Below are positions 1-8,655 of a stretch of 39,801 nucleotides of DNA, piece after piece. Numbering within the stretch: the first letter of the stretch is position 1; each line of letters begins with the position of its first letter. Location of the stretch: assembly GCA_029864235.1 (NCBI GenBank), contig JAOTTW010000007.1, positions 1 to 39,801 of the forward strand, given 5' to 3'. Source of the DNA: Candidatus Nitrosopumilus sp. (GTDB lineage: Archaea > Thermoproteota > Nitrososphaeria > Nitrososphaerales > Nitrosopumilaceae). Under the pieces are notes generated by a model that saw nothing but the letters and a program-made list of their open reading frames with translations, was not told the DNA's origin and made no database searches. A program made the position numbers and the translations under genes.

Positions 1-18
1 TTATTCCATGAAATATAA

Positions 19-117
19 CTAAAAGACATTTTTAATAAAATATGGTTTAGTCAATTTTTACATTTTAAGAATCAAGATGATTCATTCAGACATAAAATGG
101 TAGAGCAGTGGCAATAA
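19..117 (+). pseudogene. possible C-terminal remnant of an unknown protein
   Basis: A short open frame follows a stop at 16-18 and ends at TAA 115-117. It reads as a plausible basic and aromatic C-terminal tail ending HKMVEQWQ. There is no start codon before an internal ATG, so it is either a decayed gene end or chance. I do not recognise the family. Nothing else is seen between 118 and 182. Confidence 0.2.
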
Positions 118-182
118 AATGCAAATACATCAGCATATTAAAAATTATAATTTCTTTTTGTTTTACAAATATTTAACAAATA

Positions 183-332
183 CTAGCCTAATTTTTTAAT
201 TTCAGAACGAGTTTCTTTTAGTTCTTTTTCCAACTTTTTTTTTTCAGTCAGAGAAATGGAATTATTACATAATAACTGTAGAATCAAAAATTCTTTATTT
301 TTTAATGACGCACGATAATCATGATCACTCAT
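183..332 (-). CDS. small hypothetical protein, 49 aa, charged coiled-coil-like
   Basis: The frame runs from ATG at 332 to TAG at 183. The product begins MSDHDYRASLKNKEFLILQ and ends in a lysine/glutamate-rich helix (EKKKLEKELKETRSEIKKLG) that could form a short coiled coil. It has no cysteines and no membrane segment. It lies just beyond the 3' end of the four-CBS gene on the same strand, with a 74 nt gap, so it may be cotranscribed. The function is unknown. The amino-acid composition looks like a real small protein, but there is no family evidence. Confidence 0.45.
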   Translation of the reverse strand: MSDHDYRASLKNKEFLILQLLCNNSISLTEKKKLEKELKETRSEIKKLG

Positions 333-406
333 AAATCTTAATGGGATCATTCAAACTTAAGATTTTTCCTATATCAGCAAATTAAAAGCAATTCAAATCC
401 AAAAAA

Positions 407-1300
407 TTACAATTTTCCTTTTGTTGCTAACACATTTACAATGTCAGATTTTGTCACAATTCCTACAAGTTTTTTATTTTTCATTACTGGAATGCCACTA
501 ATACCATGTCTGATCATCAGAATAGCTGCTGTGTATACAACATCATCAGAATATACAATGAAAGGGTTTTTTGTCATGATATCACTGGCAGAAAATGTCA
601 GAAGGTAGCTTAATCGGTTTACATTAAATTCATTAAGTTGTGGATTTTGTGATATTTCTTCTCTTTCATAGGGGTTGGTGAATTCTTTAGAAAAATCAAA
701 AGTCTTTGCAGGAACAAAATCACGATAAGTTATGATTCCTACAGGCTGATGATTTTTTACAACAATTACCCTACCGATTTTATTATTAAACAAAATACTT
801 TCAACCTCAAACACAGAATCATTTGGCGAAACAGTTACTATTTTTTTAGTCATAATCTTTGAGATATTCAACGATGCAGTGCTTTGAATAAGAAAAGTAG
901 AGACCAAATCTGTTTTAGTTACCAGCCCCACCAATTTTTCAGCATTATTTTTAATGATAATTGAGCTGATTCCATATGTTTTCATCAGTTTTGCGCAATC
1001 ATAAATTGATGAATCTAAAGTGGTAGTAATTAGATCTTTTGACATTATATTGCCAACAGATATTTTTCCAATTGGTTTTTCACTAAAAACTGAAATACTT
1101 TTTGCAATGTCTTTTTCAGTAACTATTCCTATAGGTTTTTTGTTAGATTCAACAACCAATCTGCCTATTTTATATCGCAATAGCATATCTCTTGCCGTTA
1201 AAATACCAGTGTTTGGAGTAACAGTTATTGGAGTTTTAATTATTGATTTTAGGTCTACAGGTATATTTGCTAAAATTTTTTTTGATTGTTTTACCATCAA
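407..1300 (-). CDS. protein of four CBS domains
   Basis: This 297-residue protein consists of four CBS motifs in two tandem pairs (roughly residues 20-75, 82-140, 147-200 and 240-297). Each ends in the typical G-I/L-V/I-T-x-x-D signature (GIVTEKDI, GLVTKTDL, GIITYRDF, GIVTKSDI). No catalytic, DNA-binding or membrane domain is attached. Stand-alone CBS proteins usually sense adenine nucleotides or SAM and regulate a partner. Such proteins are abundant in marine ammonia-oxidising archaea. The partner cannot be named from here. The start could be either of two adjacent Met codons. It is divergent from prs, so an energy-charge role is possible but is only inference. Confidence 0.9.
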   Translation of the reverse strand: MMVKQSKKILANIPVDLKSIIKTPITVTPNTGILTARDMLLRYKIGRLVVESNKKPIGIVTEKDIAKSISVFSEKPIGKISVGNIMSKDLITTTLDSSIYDCAKLMKTYGISSIIIKNNAEKLVGLVTKTDLVSTFLIQSTASLNISKIMTKKIVTVSPNDSVFEVESILFNNKIGRVIVVKNHQPVGIITYRDFVPAKTFDFSKEFTNPYEREEISQNPQLNEFNVNRLSYLLTFSASDIMTKNPFIVYSDDVVYTAAILMIRHGISGIPVMKNKKLVGIVTKSDIVNVLATKGKL

Positions 1301-1495
1301 AAAACAAACTACTCATATCTATATCAACAATAGATAAAATATCACTATTGAAAATCACATGACACATTAAAATGGAAAATAAAAAAATATCTTTGAATTT
1401 AGAAATTTTGATGAGAGACTATAATGTTAGAAATTTCAACAAAATCCTTTATCGATAAAACTAGCAGAGAAAACTATTACACCTGTTTTAGTATC

Positions 1496-1512
1496 CATAG
1501 AGTAACTCTATG
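1496..1512. promoter_or_regulatory. 17-bp palindrome upstream of prs
   Basis: Perfect 8-bp arms (CATAGAGT / ACTCTATG) flank one central base. The element lies in the divergent intergenic region, about 75 bp before the prs start. The symmetry suggests a dimeric regulator site or a small hairpin. No protein is known to bind it. Confidence 0.35.
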
Positions 1513-1586
1513 TTTGTCACGAATTTCTTAATTTATTGAAACATTTGAGGAATAACAATAAAAAGTAAATTCCACAATTATTATTA

Positions 1587-2474
1587 ATGAAAAAATATTT
1601 TGTTATTGGGAGTCCTTCTGCTAAAAAATTAGCAATAAATATAGCAAAAAAACTTGATGCAAAATATCTAAAAACAACACTGAAAGTTTTCCCTGATGGT
1701 GAAAACAAACTTACCATTCTAGGACACGTAAATAAAGAAACGATCATCGTTGTATCATCCACAGGACCGCCTGTAGACTCCAACATCATACAGACCTTGT
1801 CATTAATTGCAAAGTCTCGTGAAATGTCTTCAGAAGTAATTACAGTAATACCATACATGGGATATGCCAAACAAGATAAAGAGTTTCTCAAAGGGGAAAT
1901 TGTAACAATTTCAGTTATTGCAAAATTGTTTAAAGCTGCTGGAGCGACAAAATTAATTGTTGTAGATTTTCATAGTCCAGATGCTCTGAGTTTTTTCAAA
2001 TTACCTACAAAGAATTTATCTGCTGCTCCCTTATTTGCAAAGTATTTTAGAAAATACAAACTACAAAACCCAATCATAATAGCTCCAGACACATATTGGA
2101 AAGATGATGCAGAAAAATTTGCTAAATACCTCAACACAACTGCTACTGCCTTAAACAAACAAAGAGATAGAAAAACTGGAAAATTACTTATTAAATCACC
2201 ATTACCAAAATTTTCTAAAGGACGTGACCTGATATTATATGATGATATGGTGTCTTCTGGAGGAAGTATTTTAGAAGCAATTAAATTTCTTGGAAAGAAA
2301 AATTTTAGAAAGATATACGTTGTATGTACACATCCTGTTTTTGTGAGAGATTCAGAAAAAAAAATCAGAAAAGCAGGAGTCACAGAAATTATAGGAACAA
2401 ATTCAATAGAGAAAAAATTTTCCAAAGTGGACTTGACAGAGATTATTTGTAAAGCCATTCAGGATTGGAAGTAA
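1587..2474 (+). CDS. prs: ribose-phosphate pyrophosphokinase
   Basis: This enzyme makes PRPP from ribose 5-phosphate and ATP for purine, pyrimidine, histidine and NAD synthesis. At 295 residues it matches the short archaeal type. The N-terminal half carries the family's F-P-D-G-E (FPDGENKL, about residue 34). The middle has the DFHSPDALSFF segment where bacterial enzymes have DLH. The C-terminal PRPP-binding loop reads LYDDMVSSGGSI, close to the canonical DDxxxTGGT with Thr replaced by Ser. It converges on AMP phosphorylase with a 27-bp gap, which links two enzymes of phosphoribosyl metabolism. The ATG at 1587 gives full length. Confidence 0.95.
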   Translation: MKKYFVIGSPSAKKLAINIAKKLDAKYLKTTLKVFPDGENKLTILGHVNKETIIVVSSTGPPVDSNIIQTLSLIAKSREMSSEVITVIPYMGYAKQDKEFLKGEIVTISVIAKLFKAAGATKLIVVDFHSPDALSFFKLPTKNLSAAPLFAKYFRKYKLQNPIIIAPDTYWKDDAEKFAKYLNTTATALNKQRDRKTGKLLIKSPLPKFSKGRDLILYDDMVSSGGSILEAIKFLGKKNFRKIYVVCTHPVFVRDSEKKIRKAGVTEIIGTNSIEKKFSKVDLTEIICKAIQDWK

Positions 2475-2501
2475 TTGTTTTTCATAGCATAAAGTTTTCA
2501 A

Positions 2502-4040
2502 TCATCTATCTATCACAAATGTTCTTTCCACTGTTGGGGATTCTGTTATTTTGTGGATAAGCATGTCTGATCTCTTACCTATGCCTATCGGGGATTGATT
2601 AGTAAGAATGTATTTTACTCTATCAAGTTTATGTGATTTTTCAGCAAATATTGTAAATAGTAGCTCTCCTTTTTCTACATGATCTCCAATTTTTTTATTA
2701 AAAACAATTCCAGCACCTTTATCTTTTGGAGCGCCAGCTGCACGTCCAATGTCAACAATAATTCTATTTTCCATCCATAGAACTTGTCCTGATTTTTCTG
2801 AACGGATAAACAACGTATGGTTTCCGATTTTAATATCTTCTGGAAGAACGGATGAATTTCCTCCTTGTGTCTTGATTATGTCACGCATTTTTTTTTCTGC
2901 CTTTCCAGATTCAAGAATTTTTTTTGCAAGTAAATAACCGTCTTTTTTGCCCAACAATTCAAACATACTTCCAGCTATGTTACACGTCTTGTCGATAAGA
3001 TCAGGTACTTGTTTTTGATTCATTAATACCTCAAGTGCTTCTTTTGCTTCAAGTGCAGGACCAATACTGTTTCCTATTGGTTGCTCACCAAAAGTCACTA
3101 TACAGTGTGTATGAATTCTCAACCTACGCCCAAGCTCTATAATGTCTCTTGCCAGAAGATCTGCTTCTCCAGTTGTTTTCATTTTTGCCCCCCTTCCAGT
3201 CGGAATGTCAACTACAAGATGGGTTGCGCCAACTGCCTTCTTTTTACTCATGATGGACGGTAAAAGTAATGGATCAATATGAAGTGAGAATTCAGTTTTT
3301 ACAAAAATTTCATCAGCTGGTGCCAATTCAATAGCACCGCCCCAAACAATACATCCATTTGCTTTTTTGAGTATTTGTAACATCTTGTTTGCAGTAAATT
3401 CAACAGGCATCAAGACTTCTGCACGATCTGCAGTTCCTGCAACAGATGTGATTGCCCTTGAAGATGTTTTTGGAATGATAAATCCTTCTGATGCAATTAT
3501 AGGAACAACTAGTAATGTAGTTTTGTCTCCAGGAACACCCCCTATACTATGTTTATCAACAATAATTTTTTTATCAATACAAAGTGTTTTACCAGTATCC
3601 ACCATTGAACGTGAAAGACTTGTTGCCTCATCCAAATCTATTTTGTCAATATGTAAAGCAGTTACAAATGCAGAAATTTCATTTTCATTAAGATTTCCAT
3701 CGACCAAATCACGTACAATTTCATTTATCTCTGGGTACAACAACTTTTTTCCAGAAAGTTTGTTTCGAATAAATTGAAGTGATTTTGGAAACGGTGCAAT
3801 ATCTACAGTTACTTTGGAATTTTGTGTTAAGGAAAGTATTTTTCTAACTTCTTCGGTTACTCCTAGAAAACCCTTTTCGATGGTAGCAGAGATGTTAACT
3901 ATTGAAGTAATCTTCTTTTTTGATTTAACAGTTACACGTTCAGACGCAGTAATGTTTAGATCATCAGCATCTTTATCATTTAAAAATACAACAGGTTTAC
4001 CCCCTGAGTCAATATTTAGAATCTTTACTTTTAACAGCAA
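2502..4040 (-). CDS. deoA: AMP phosphorylase (archaeal thymidine-phosphorylase family)
   Basis: This enzyme phosphorolyses NMPs to a free base and ribose 1,5-bisphosphate. At 512 residues it has the archaeal architecture: an extra N-terminal beta domain of about 85 residues, a helical dimerisation region with the LVDGNLNENEISAFVTALH signature, the phosphate-binding KHSIGGVPGDKT motif near residue 160, and a C-terminal all-beta domain. In other archaea it feeds ribose-1,5-bisphosphate isomerase and form III RuBisCO. Neither is in this window, and ammonia-oxidising archaea generally lack RuBisCO, so the physiological sink is unclear. The family is clear. AMP preference over thymidine is inferred from the archaeal N-terminal domain. 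Confidence 0.9.
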   Translation of the reverse strand: MLLKVKILNIDSGGKPVVFLNDKDADDLNITASERVTVKSKKKITSIVNISATIEKGFLGVTEEVRKILSLTQNSKVTVDIAPFPKSLQFIRNKLSGKKLLYPEINEIVRDLVDGNLNENEISAFVTALHIDKIDLDEATSLSRSMVDTGKTLCIDKKIIVDKHSIGGVPGDKTTLLVVPIIASEGFIIPKTSSRAITSVAGTADRAEVLMPVEFTANKMLQILKKANGCIVWGGAIELAPADEIFVKTEFSLHIDPLLLPSIMSKKKAVGATHLVVDIPTGRGAKMKTTGEADLLARDIIELGRRLRIHTHCIVTFGEQPIGNSIGPALEAKEALEVLMNQKQVPDLIDKTCNIAGSMFELLGKKDGYLLAKKILESGKAEKKMRDIIKTQGGNSSVLPEDIKIGNHTLFIRSEKSGQVLWMENRIIVDIGRAAGAPKDKGAGIVFNKKIGDHVEKGELLFTIFAEKSHKLDRVKYILTNQSPIGIGKRSDMLIHKITESPTVERTFVIDR

Positions 4041-4156
4041 TACTTTTTTTGTATATTACATTGTCTTTTATAACATGCTCTATTGAGTGAAGTTTTTGGT
4101 ATCAAGTTTGAGTTTAGACCAATTTTCTAAATAATAGGTAAAATAGTTTATTTGTA

Positions 4157-4582
4157 TTGGACAGTAAAACACTTGATAAAATTTTGGTACCTTTGGACGG
4201 TTCAAAAAACTCTCTTAGAGGTTTGAAATTTGCATTAGTTATTGCAAAACAAACTGATTCATCTATTGTTGGTTTGAACGTATCTTCTTTTCCGGCATTA
4301 ATAAAAAATTCACCAATTTTAATTCACAATGCAAAACAAAAGAGCCAAGAGATCATCAAACAAGCAAAAAAAATATCACAAAAGGCAAATATTCCATTTA
4401 CAGGTATGAGCAAAATTAGCAAAAATATAGGAAACACAATTGTCACTTTAGCTAAAAACTACAAGATAGATATGATAATTATGGGATCTCGTGGTCCTGA
4501 TCCAGAAATTGGATTATTTTTAGGCAGTGTTGCCAATTATGTAGTCAATAAATCAAAAATTCCAGTTACAATAGTAAAATGA
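4157..4582 (+). CDS. universal stress protein UspA family
   Basis: A single Usp domain of 141 residues starts at TTG (4157), because no upstream ATG is in frame. It begins KILVPLDGSKNSLRGLKFA, the ATP-binding strand and loop, and ends with the G-x2-G-x9-G-(S/T) type nucleotide loop (MGSRGPDPEIGLFLGSVANYV). An ATP-binding Usp is therefore likely. It is cytosolic and has no membrane segment. It lies convergent with the thermosome gene. Usp proteins are expanded in this lineage, with a second copy at 7.6 kb. The specific stress is unknown. Confidence 0.9.
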   Translation: MDSKTLDKILVPLDGSKNSLRGLKFALVIAKQTDSSIVGLNVSSFPALIKNSPILIHNAKQKSQEIIKQAKKISQKANIPFTGMSKISKNIGNTIVTLAKNYKIDMIIMGSRGPDPEIGLFLGSVANYVVNKSKIPVTIVK

Positions 4583-4606
4583 AATGTCTCTAGTTTTAAA
4601 TTATTT

Positions 4607-6256
4607 TTAATACATTCCCATTCCACCACCTGGTGGCATACCTTGTGGCGGTTCAGAGGGGACTGAACGTGATACTGCAATTACATTATCAATTCTCAAT
4701 ATCATGTTTGCAGTTTCTGTAGCAGATTTTATGATTTGCTCTTTTACTTTAAGTGGCTCAACTACACCGAGTTTTTCAAAGTTGGTAATTACTCCATTGA
4801 TTACATCTACACCTGTAAAACGTTCACCATTATTTTGTTTTGATCTTAACTGAGTAATAGAATCAATCGGATTCATTCCAGCATTTCGTGCAAGCGCAAT
4901 CGGAATTGATTCCATAGCATCTGCAAACTTCTCAACTGCTAATTGCTCTCTACCTGAAAGAGATTTTGCCCAATCTCGTAGTTTTAGCGCAACATACGCT
5001 TCTGGAGAGCCTCCACCATAAACAATTTTTGGGTTTTCAATGACATCCTTGACTACCATCAATGCATCATGCATTGATCTGTCTGCTTCATCAATTACTC
5101 TTTTAGAACCACCTCGAATTAGAATACTGATGGCTTTTGGGTTTTTACATCCCTCAATGAACACCCAGTTATCTTCTTCAATTCTTTTTTCTTCAACATT
5201 TTGTGCTGAACCTAAATCAGTATTATTCAGATCATTGACACTTCCAACTATCCTGCCTCCAGTGGATTTTGCTAATTTTGACATGTCACTTTCTTTGATA
5301 CGCCTTACTGCAAGTATTCCCTCTTTGCTCATGTAATGTTGAATAATATCATCAATTCCCTTTTGACACAATACAACATTGGCATTGGTGGATTTTATTT
5401 TATTTACCATATCTTTGAGTAACTGACTTTCTTCTTCCATGAATGATTTGATTTGATTAGGACTAGAGATGTTCAGTTTTGCTTCAAATTCTGTTTTTTT
5501 AATTTCTAGTGCCTCACTAATTAAGGCAATTTGTGCATTTTCAATTCTTCTCGGCATGCCGCTATGAACAATTTCCTTGTCAAGAATTATCCCACTGACT
5601 AGTTCACTATCAGAAATAGAACCACCAGTCTTTTTTTCAATCTTTATGTTATCTAGATTTACTTTGAAAGAACCATTTTTCTCCTCCATGACAGACAATA
5701 CTGCATCAACTGCCAACATAGCAAGATCAGTTGCCTCAAGGGAGACTAGTTTTGTTTGCATTGAAGTATGTGCAATTTTTTTTAAAATTTCCTTATTTTT
5801 TGGCTCTACTTTAATTGCAATTTCATTTAGGAATTCTATTGCTTTTCTGGAAGCCTTTTTGTATCCATCTGCAATAATGACTGAGTGAATCTCATCGTCA
5901 ATTAATGATTCAGCTTTTTCAAGCAGTGCACCTGCCAAAACAACAGATGATGTGGTGCCATCACCTACTTCACTGTCAGTGGCCTTTGCAACTTCTACCA
6001 TCATTTTTGCAGCTGGATGTTGAACATCAATTTCTTTTAGAATTGTTGCACCATCATTTGTAATTGTTATATCTCCTATTGAGTCTACTAGCATCTTGTC
6101 CATCCCACGTGGACCCAGACTTGTTTGGATAATTTCTGCAATTAACTTTGCAGCATGAATATTATTTCGCTGGGCATCTCTACCTCGGGATTGTTTTGAT
6201 CCTTCTTTTAAAACAATTACAGGTACTCCTTCAGGCGTAGTCTGCATATGAGCCAT
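4607..6256 (-). CDS. thsA: thermosome (group II chaperonin) subunit
   Basis: This ATP-dependent chaperonin forms the double-ring protein-folding machine of archaea. The 549-residue chain has [26 protein letters not shown] and NDGATILKE near the N terminus, the [12 protein letters not shown] ATPase motif near residue 95, and a Gly/Met-rich C-terminal tail ending GGGMGMY. I chose the ATG at 6256. A TTG two codons earlier (6262) is also open, but a TATA-like box sits about 26 nt before 6256, fitting a leaderless start. Hsp20 lies immediately upstream on the same strand, forming a proteostasis pair. Confidence 0.97.
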   Translation of the reverse strand: MAHMQTTPEGVPVIVLKEGSKQSRGRDAQRNNIHAAKLIAEIIQTSLGPRGMDKMLVDSIGDITITNDGATILKEIDVQHPAAKMMVEVAKATDSEVGDGTTSSVVLAGALLEKAESLIDDEIHSVIIADGYKKASRKAIEFLNEIAIKVEPKNKEILKKIAHTSMQTKLVSLEATDLAMLAVDAVLSVMEEKNGSFKVNLDNIKIEKKTGGSISDSELVSGIILDKEIVHSGMPRRIENAQIALISEALEIKKTEFEAKLNISSPNQIKSFMEEESQLLKDMVNKIKSTNANVVLCQKGIDDIIQHYMSKEGILAVRRIKESDMSKLAKSTGGRIVGSVNDLNNTDLGSAQNVEEKRIEEDNWVFIEGCKNPKAISILIRGGSKRVIDEADRSMHDALMVVKDVIENPKIVYGGGSPEAYVALKLRDWAKSLSGREQLAVEKFADAMESIPIALARNAGMNPIDSITQLRSKQNNGERFTGVDVINGVITNFEKLGVVEPLKVKEQIIKSATETANMILRIDNVIAVSRSVPSEPPQGMPPGGGMGMY

Positions 6257-6277
6257 GAACAAACAGCACTACTTGAA

Positions 6278-6287
6278 GTTAAAAAGG
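6278..6287 (-). promoter_or_regulatory. TATA-like box of the thermosome gene
   Basis: On the minus strand the sequence CCTTTTTAAC is centred about 26 nt before the ATG at 6256. This is the expected distance for a leaderless archaeal transcript. Confidence 0.5.
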
Positions 6288-6326
6288 ATTAGATTATTTT
6301 CAATAATGAAAATAAAAAGAAAAAAG

Positions 6327-6815
6327 TTACTGAACAGATATAGATTTTTTGTTTTGTGTCCTTGTTGGTTTTGATTTCGGTAAGGTAATATCCAATACTC
6401 CATCTGTGAGCTTAGCCTTTACTTGCCCTGAAACTACATTTTCTGATAATGGTAATGTTCTATAGTAAGAAACATGACTTCTTTCTTTTCTAAGATAATT
6501 CTTTTTCTTTTCTTCGGATTCTTCTTTGTGTTCTGCGGAGACCTCTAATGAGTTATCTGTAACGTTCAGATTTATCTCATTTTTCTTTACTCCTGGAACA
6601 TCCATTTTTACACGAAACTGGTTTCCTTCATCAATTACGTCACAAGAAGTTTGTAATATTTTTGGTATTCCAGGCATATGTATTGCTGGAAATGATGAAA
6701 ACGCCTTTTCCATGTCTTTGCGCAGATTTTCAATTGATTTGTCAATGTCTAACCAACTTGATGTCCAAGGGGTAATGCCAGTACCTTTCTGTGATTTACT
6801 CTTTGATTTGGCCAT
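6327..6815 (-). CDS. Hsp20/alpha-crystallin small heat-shock protein
   Basis: This ATP-independent holdase keeps unfolding proteins soluble. Its 162 residues have a basic Ser/Lys-rich N terminus followed by the alpha-crystallin domain (about residues 55-150). The domain contains the family's DVPGVKKNEINLNVTDN strand and a terminal A-x-L-x-D-G-V-L-x-I-x-L-P signature (AKLTDGVLDITLPKSK). The tail is short and basic and has a weak I-x-I/V type end (SISVQ). It lies immediately upstream of the thermosome on the same strand, with its own AT-rich promoter region at 6816-6850. Confidence 0.95.
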   Translation of the reverse strand: MAKSKSKSQKGTGITPWTSSWLDIDKSIENLRKDMEKAFSSFPAIHMPGIPKILQTSCDVIDEGNQFRVKMDVPGVKKNEINLNVTDNSLEVSAEHKEESEEKKKNYLRKERSHVSYYRTLPLSENVVSGQVKAKLTDGVLDITLPKSKPTRTQNKKSISVQ

Positions 6816-7079
6816 ATAATAAAGTAAAAATCGAAGTTAATTAATTGAGAGGGTAATTTTCACATATGATTGAAATAAAAAACGCCAGTGATGTGATTTG
6901 ATTTGCTCAAAATCAATTCATTATAAAATTCATCAAGGTGTTTAGAATTTTTTCAAATAATCAAATAAAACCTAATTGTAAACAGTCAGAATTGATTAAA
7001 CTAGGAAATTACAGTATTATAAATATCATAATTGGAATTTATGCTAATTTTATTTAGTTTTAATTTGTAATTCTTTTTC

Positions 7080-7505
7080 ATGGGGTTTGAGGAAGGTTTT
7101 GTTAATTTTGAATTTGAAACATTATTTCAGATGTTGTTGGCAGTGGCACTTGGGACACTAATTGGGTTTGAGCGAGAATTAAAACATCGTCCAGCAGGCT
7201 TACGTACACACATGATGGTAAGTCTTGGCGCAACAATTTTTACTGTAATTTCATTGTCATTTGACATTGAACCATCAAGAATCGCTGCCGGAATTGTGAC
7301 AGGCATAGGGTTTTTGGGTGCAGGAAACATAATTGCTCACAAAGGACATATACGAGGAATAACTAGTGCTGCAACACTTTGGGTGGTAGCTGGAATAGGA
7401 CTCAGCATAGGGGTCGGACAGTATCTATTAGCAATAATTTGCGCAGTGTTTGTTTTTGCAATATTGCAGCTTGGTAGAATTGAAAAACGTCAGATGTTAA
7501 AGTGA
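7080..7505 (+). CDS. MgtC/SapB-family membrane protein
   Basis: The 141-residue integral membrane protein has about four hydrophobic segments. The MgtC signature is GFERELKHRPAGLRTHMMVSLGA near residue 28, followed by RIAAGIVTGIGFLGAG and a GITSAATLWVVAGIG segment. In bacteria the family is tied to magnesium limitation and to modulation of the F-type ATPase. The archaeal role is untested. It lacks the C-terminal ACT-like domain of full MgtC, so it is the short SapB-like form. It is a single gene between Hsp20 (divergent) and UspA (convergent). Confidence 0.9.
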   Translation: MGFEEGFVNFEFETLFQMLLAVALGTLIGFERELKHRPAGLRTHMMVSLGATIFTVISLSFDIEPSRIAAGIVTGIGFLGAGNIIAHKGHIRGITSAATLWVVAGIGLSIGVGQYLLAIICAVFVFAILQLGRIEKRQMLK

Positions 7506-7582
7506 TTATTATAGTTGCAAGGTATTTTTTCAATACGCTAGCAAATAATACAAACAATAGAATAGTATTAAAAAAACATAGA

Positions 7583-8005
7583 TTAGTTAATAATTAGAAC
7601 TGGTACTTTAGAGCCCTGAACAAGCGCATTTGATACACTGCCAAGTGATGGTCCGGTAATCTTTGTAGTACCTCTACGCCCCATTACAACTAGATCGAAT
7701 TTTTTCTTTTTCATTAGATTCAAAAGTTCTTCAGAAGGATTTCCATACAAGATGTTTTGGTTTACAAGTATTCCTTCTTTGAATGCCGAATGCTTTGCAT
7801 CCTTTAAGAATTGTTTTACATGGCTTATCATTTTCCCTTTATAGGGTTGAACTATTTTGGCCATTGCACTATGATATGAAATGACATGAACTAAAGATAA
7901 AGTAGCGTTTGACAATTTTGCTAGTTTAATGGCGTAACTTAAAGCTCGTTTTGAATTTGATGAATTATCAAAAGGAACAAGAAGGTTGGCAAAGGGTTTT
8001 TCCAT
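7583..8005 (-). CDS. universal stress protein UspA family
   Basis: A single Usp domain of about 140 residues. It begins MEKPFANLLVPFDNSSNSKRA and ends with the nucleotide-loop motif MGRRGTTKITGPSLGSVSNA. The frame is open to an ATG six codons upstream (8023). The start at 8005 is preferred because it begins at the usual distance from the first beta strand and has an AT-rich TATA-like stretch about 28 nt upstream. The catalytic-looking ATP loop is intact. It is only distantly similar to the Usp at 4.2 kb (my reading, not an alignment). Confidence 0.88.
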   Translation of the reverse strand: MEKPFANLLVPFDNSSNSKRALSYAIKLAKLSNATLSLVHVISYHSAMAKIVQPYKGKMISHVKQFLKDAKHSAFKEGILVNQNILYGNPSEELLNLMKKKKFDLVVMGRRGTTKITGPSLGSVSNALVQGSKVPVLIIN

Positions 8006-8146
8006 AATATGACAATTATACACTAGAATTTATTCTTGCAAGTGTATTATCATTTTAAAAAAACAAGTCACAGCTAGAAAACGTATCTTGGAGCAAGCAA
8101 CTATTCTATATAAAATAATTTGACAAATAACAACATAAGAAAGTTA

Positions 8147-8558
8147 TTAGAAATTAGTTTTTTTCTTTCTGTAAACAAGATAAAAAACCATTCCAATTTC
8201 AATAATTGCAATTCCAACAATAAATGCTAGAAAATTATTTTTGAAAGCATTTTTTTACAGATGTGTATTCTGCAGTAGTTTTTGGAAAAACTGAGGAGAG
8301 TTTAGCATAACTGAATTCTGCAAATATTGCTACAACAGTTCCAAAACAAAAGAAATCCATAGAGTCTCCTGCCAACCATGCAGCCTTACCAATTAACACG
8401 TAAATCCCAGATCCCAATATCAAACCAATGCCATACACAGTCAGGTGAAACAAACTCATGTGACGTGTTAATTCAGATATGGATTTTGTTACATCTGAGG
8501 CAATATTAGAGGGATTGTCATTATCAAAAATTAGAGTCTTTTTAAGAATCATGTACAA
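8147..8558 (-). pseudogene. decayed amino-acid/polyamine (APC) permease
   Basis: The first frame (8235-8558) encodes a recognisable APC N terminus. Helix 1 is GIGLILGSGIYVLIGKAAWLAG. A shortened second helix follows, then FSYAKLSSVFPKTTAEYTSVKK. The frame stops at 8235, where a -1 shift at a run of A (minus strand) continues the family sequence (FLAFIVGIAIIEIGMVFYLVY). The reading ends in a basic tail, YRKKKTNF, and a stop at 8147. A normal APC permease has about 450 residues and 12 helices. Only about 135 residues remain, so helices 4-12 are gone. I read this as internal deletion plus frameshift. It is unlikely to transport anything. Confidence 0.75.
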
Positions 8559-8655
8559 TTAGATATTTTGAATGAAAAATTTGCAGTAACGAGTAGTCAA
8601 TACATTTAGTCTCAATCGTGAATAAAGATAGTAATAATTTAAAAAGGAATGAATT

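Noticed and set aside
1376-1540. Several short frames in the cbs-prs intergenic region (MENKKISLNLEILMRDYNVR and others)
   Set aside because: Three overlapping frames are each open for fewer than 40 codons, with no family signal, and none has a convincing promoter. The palindrome is reported on its own.
5040-5888. Plus-strand frames of about 100 codons opposite the thermosome
   Set aside because: They are antisense shadows of a strongly conserved gene.
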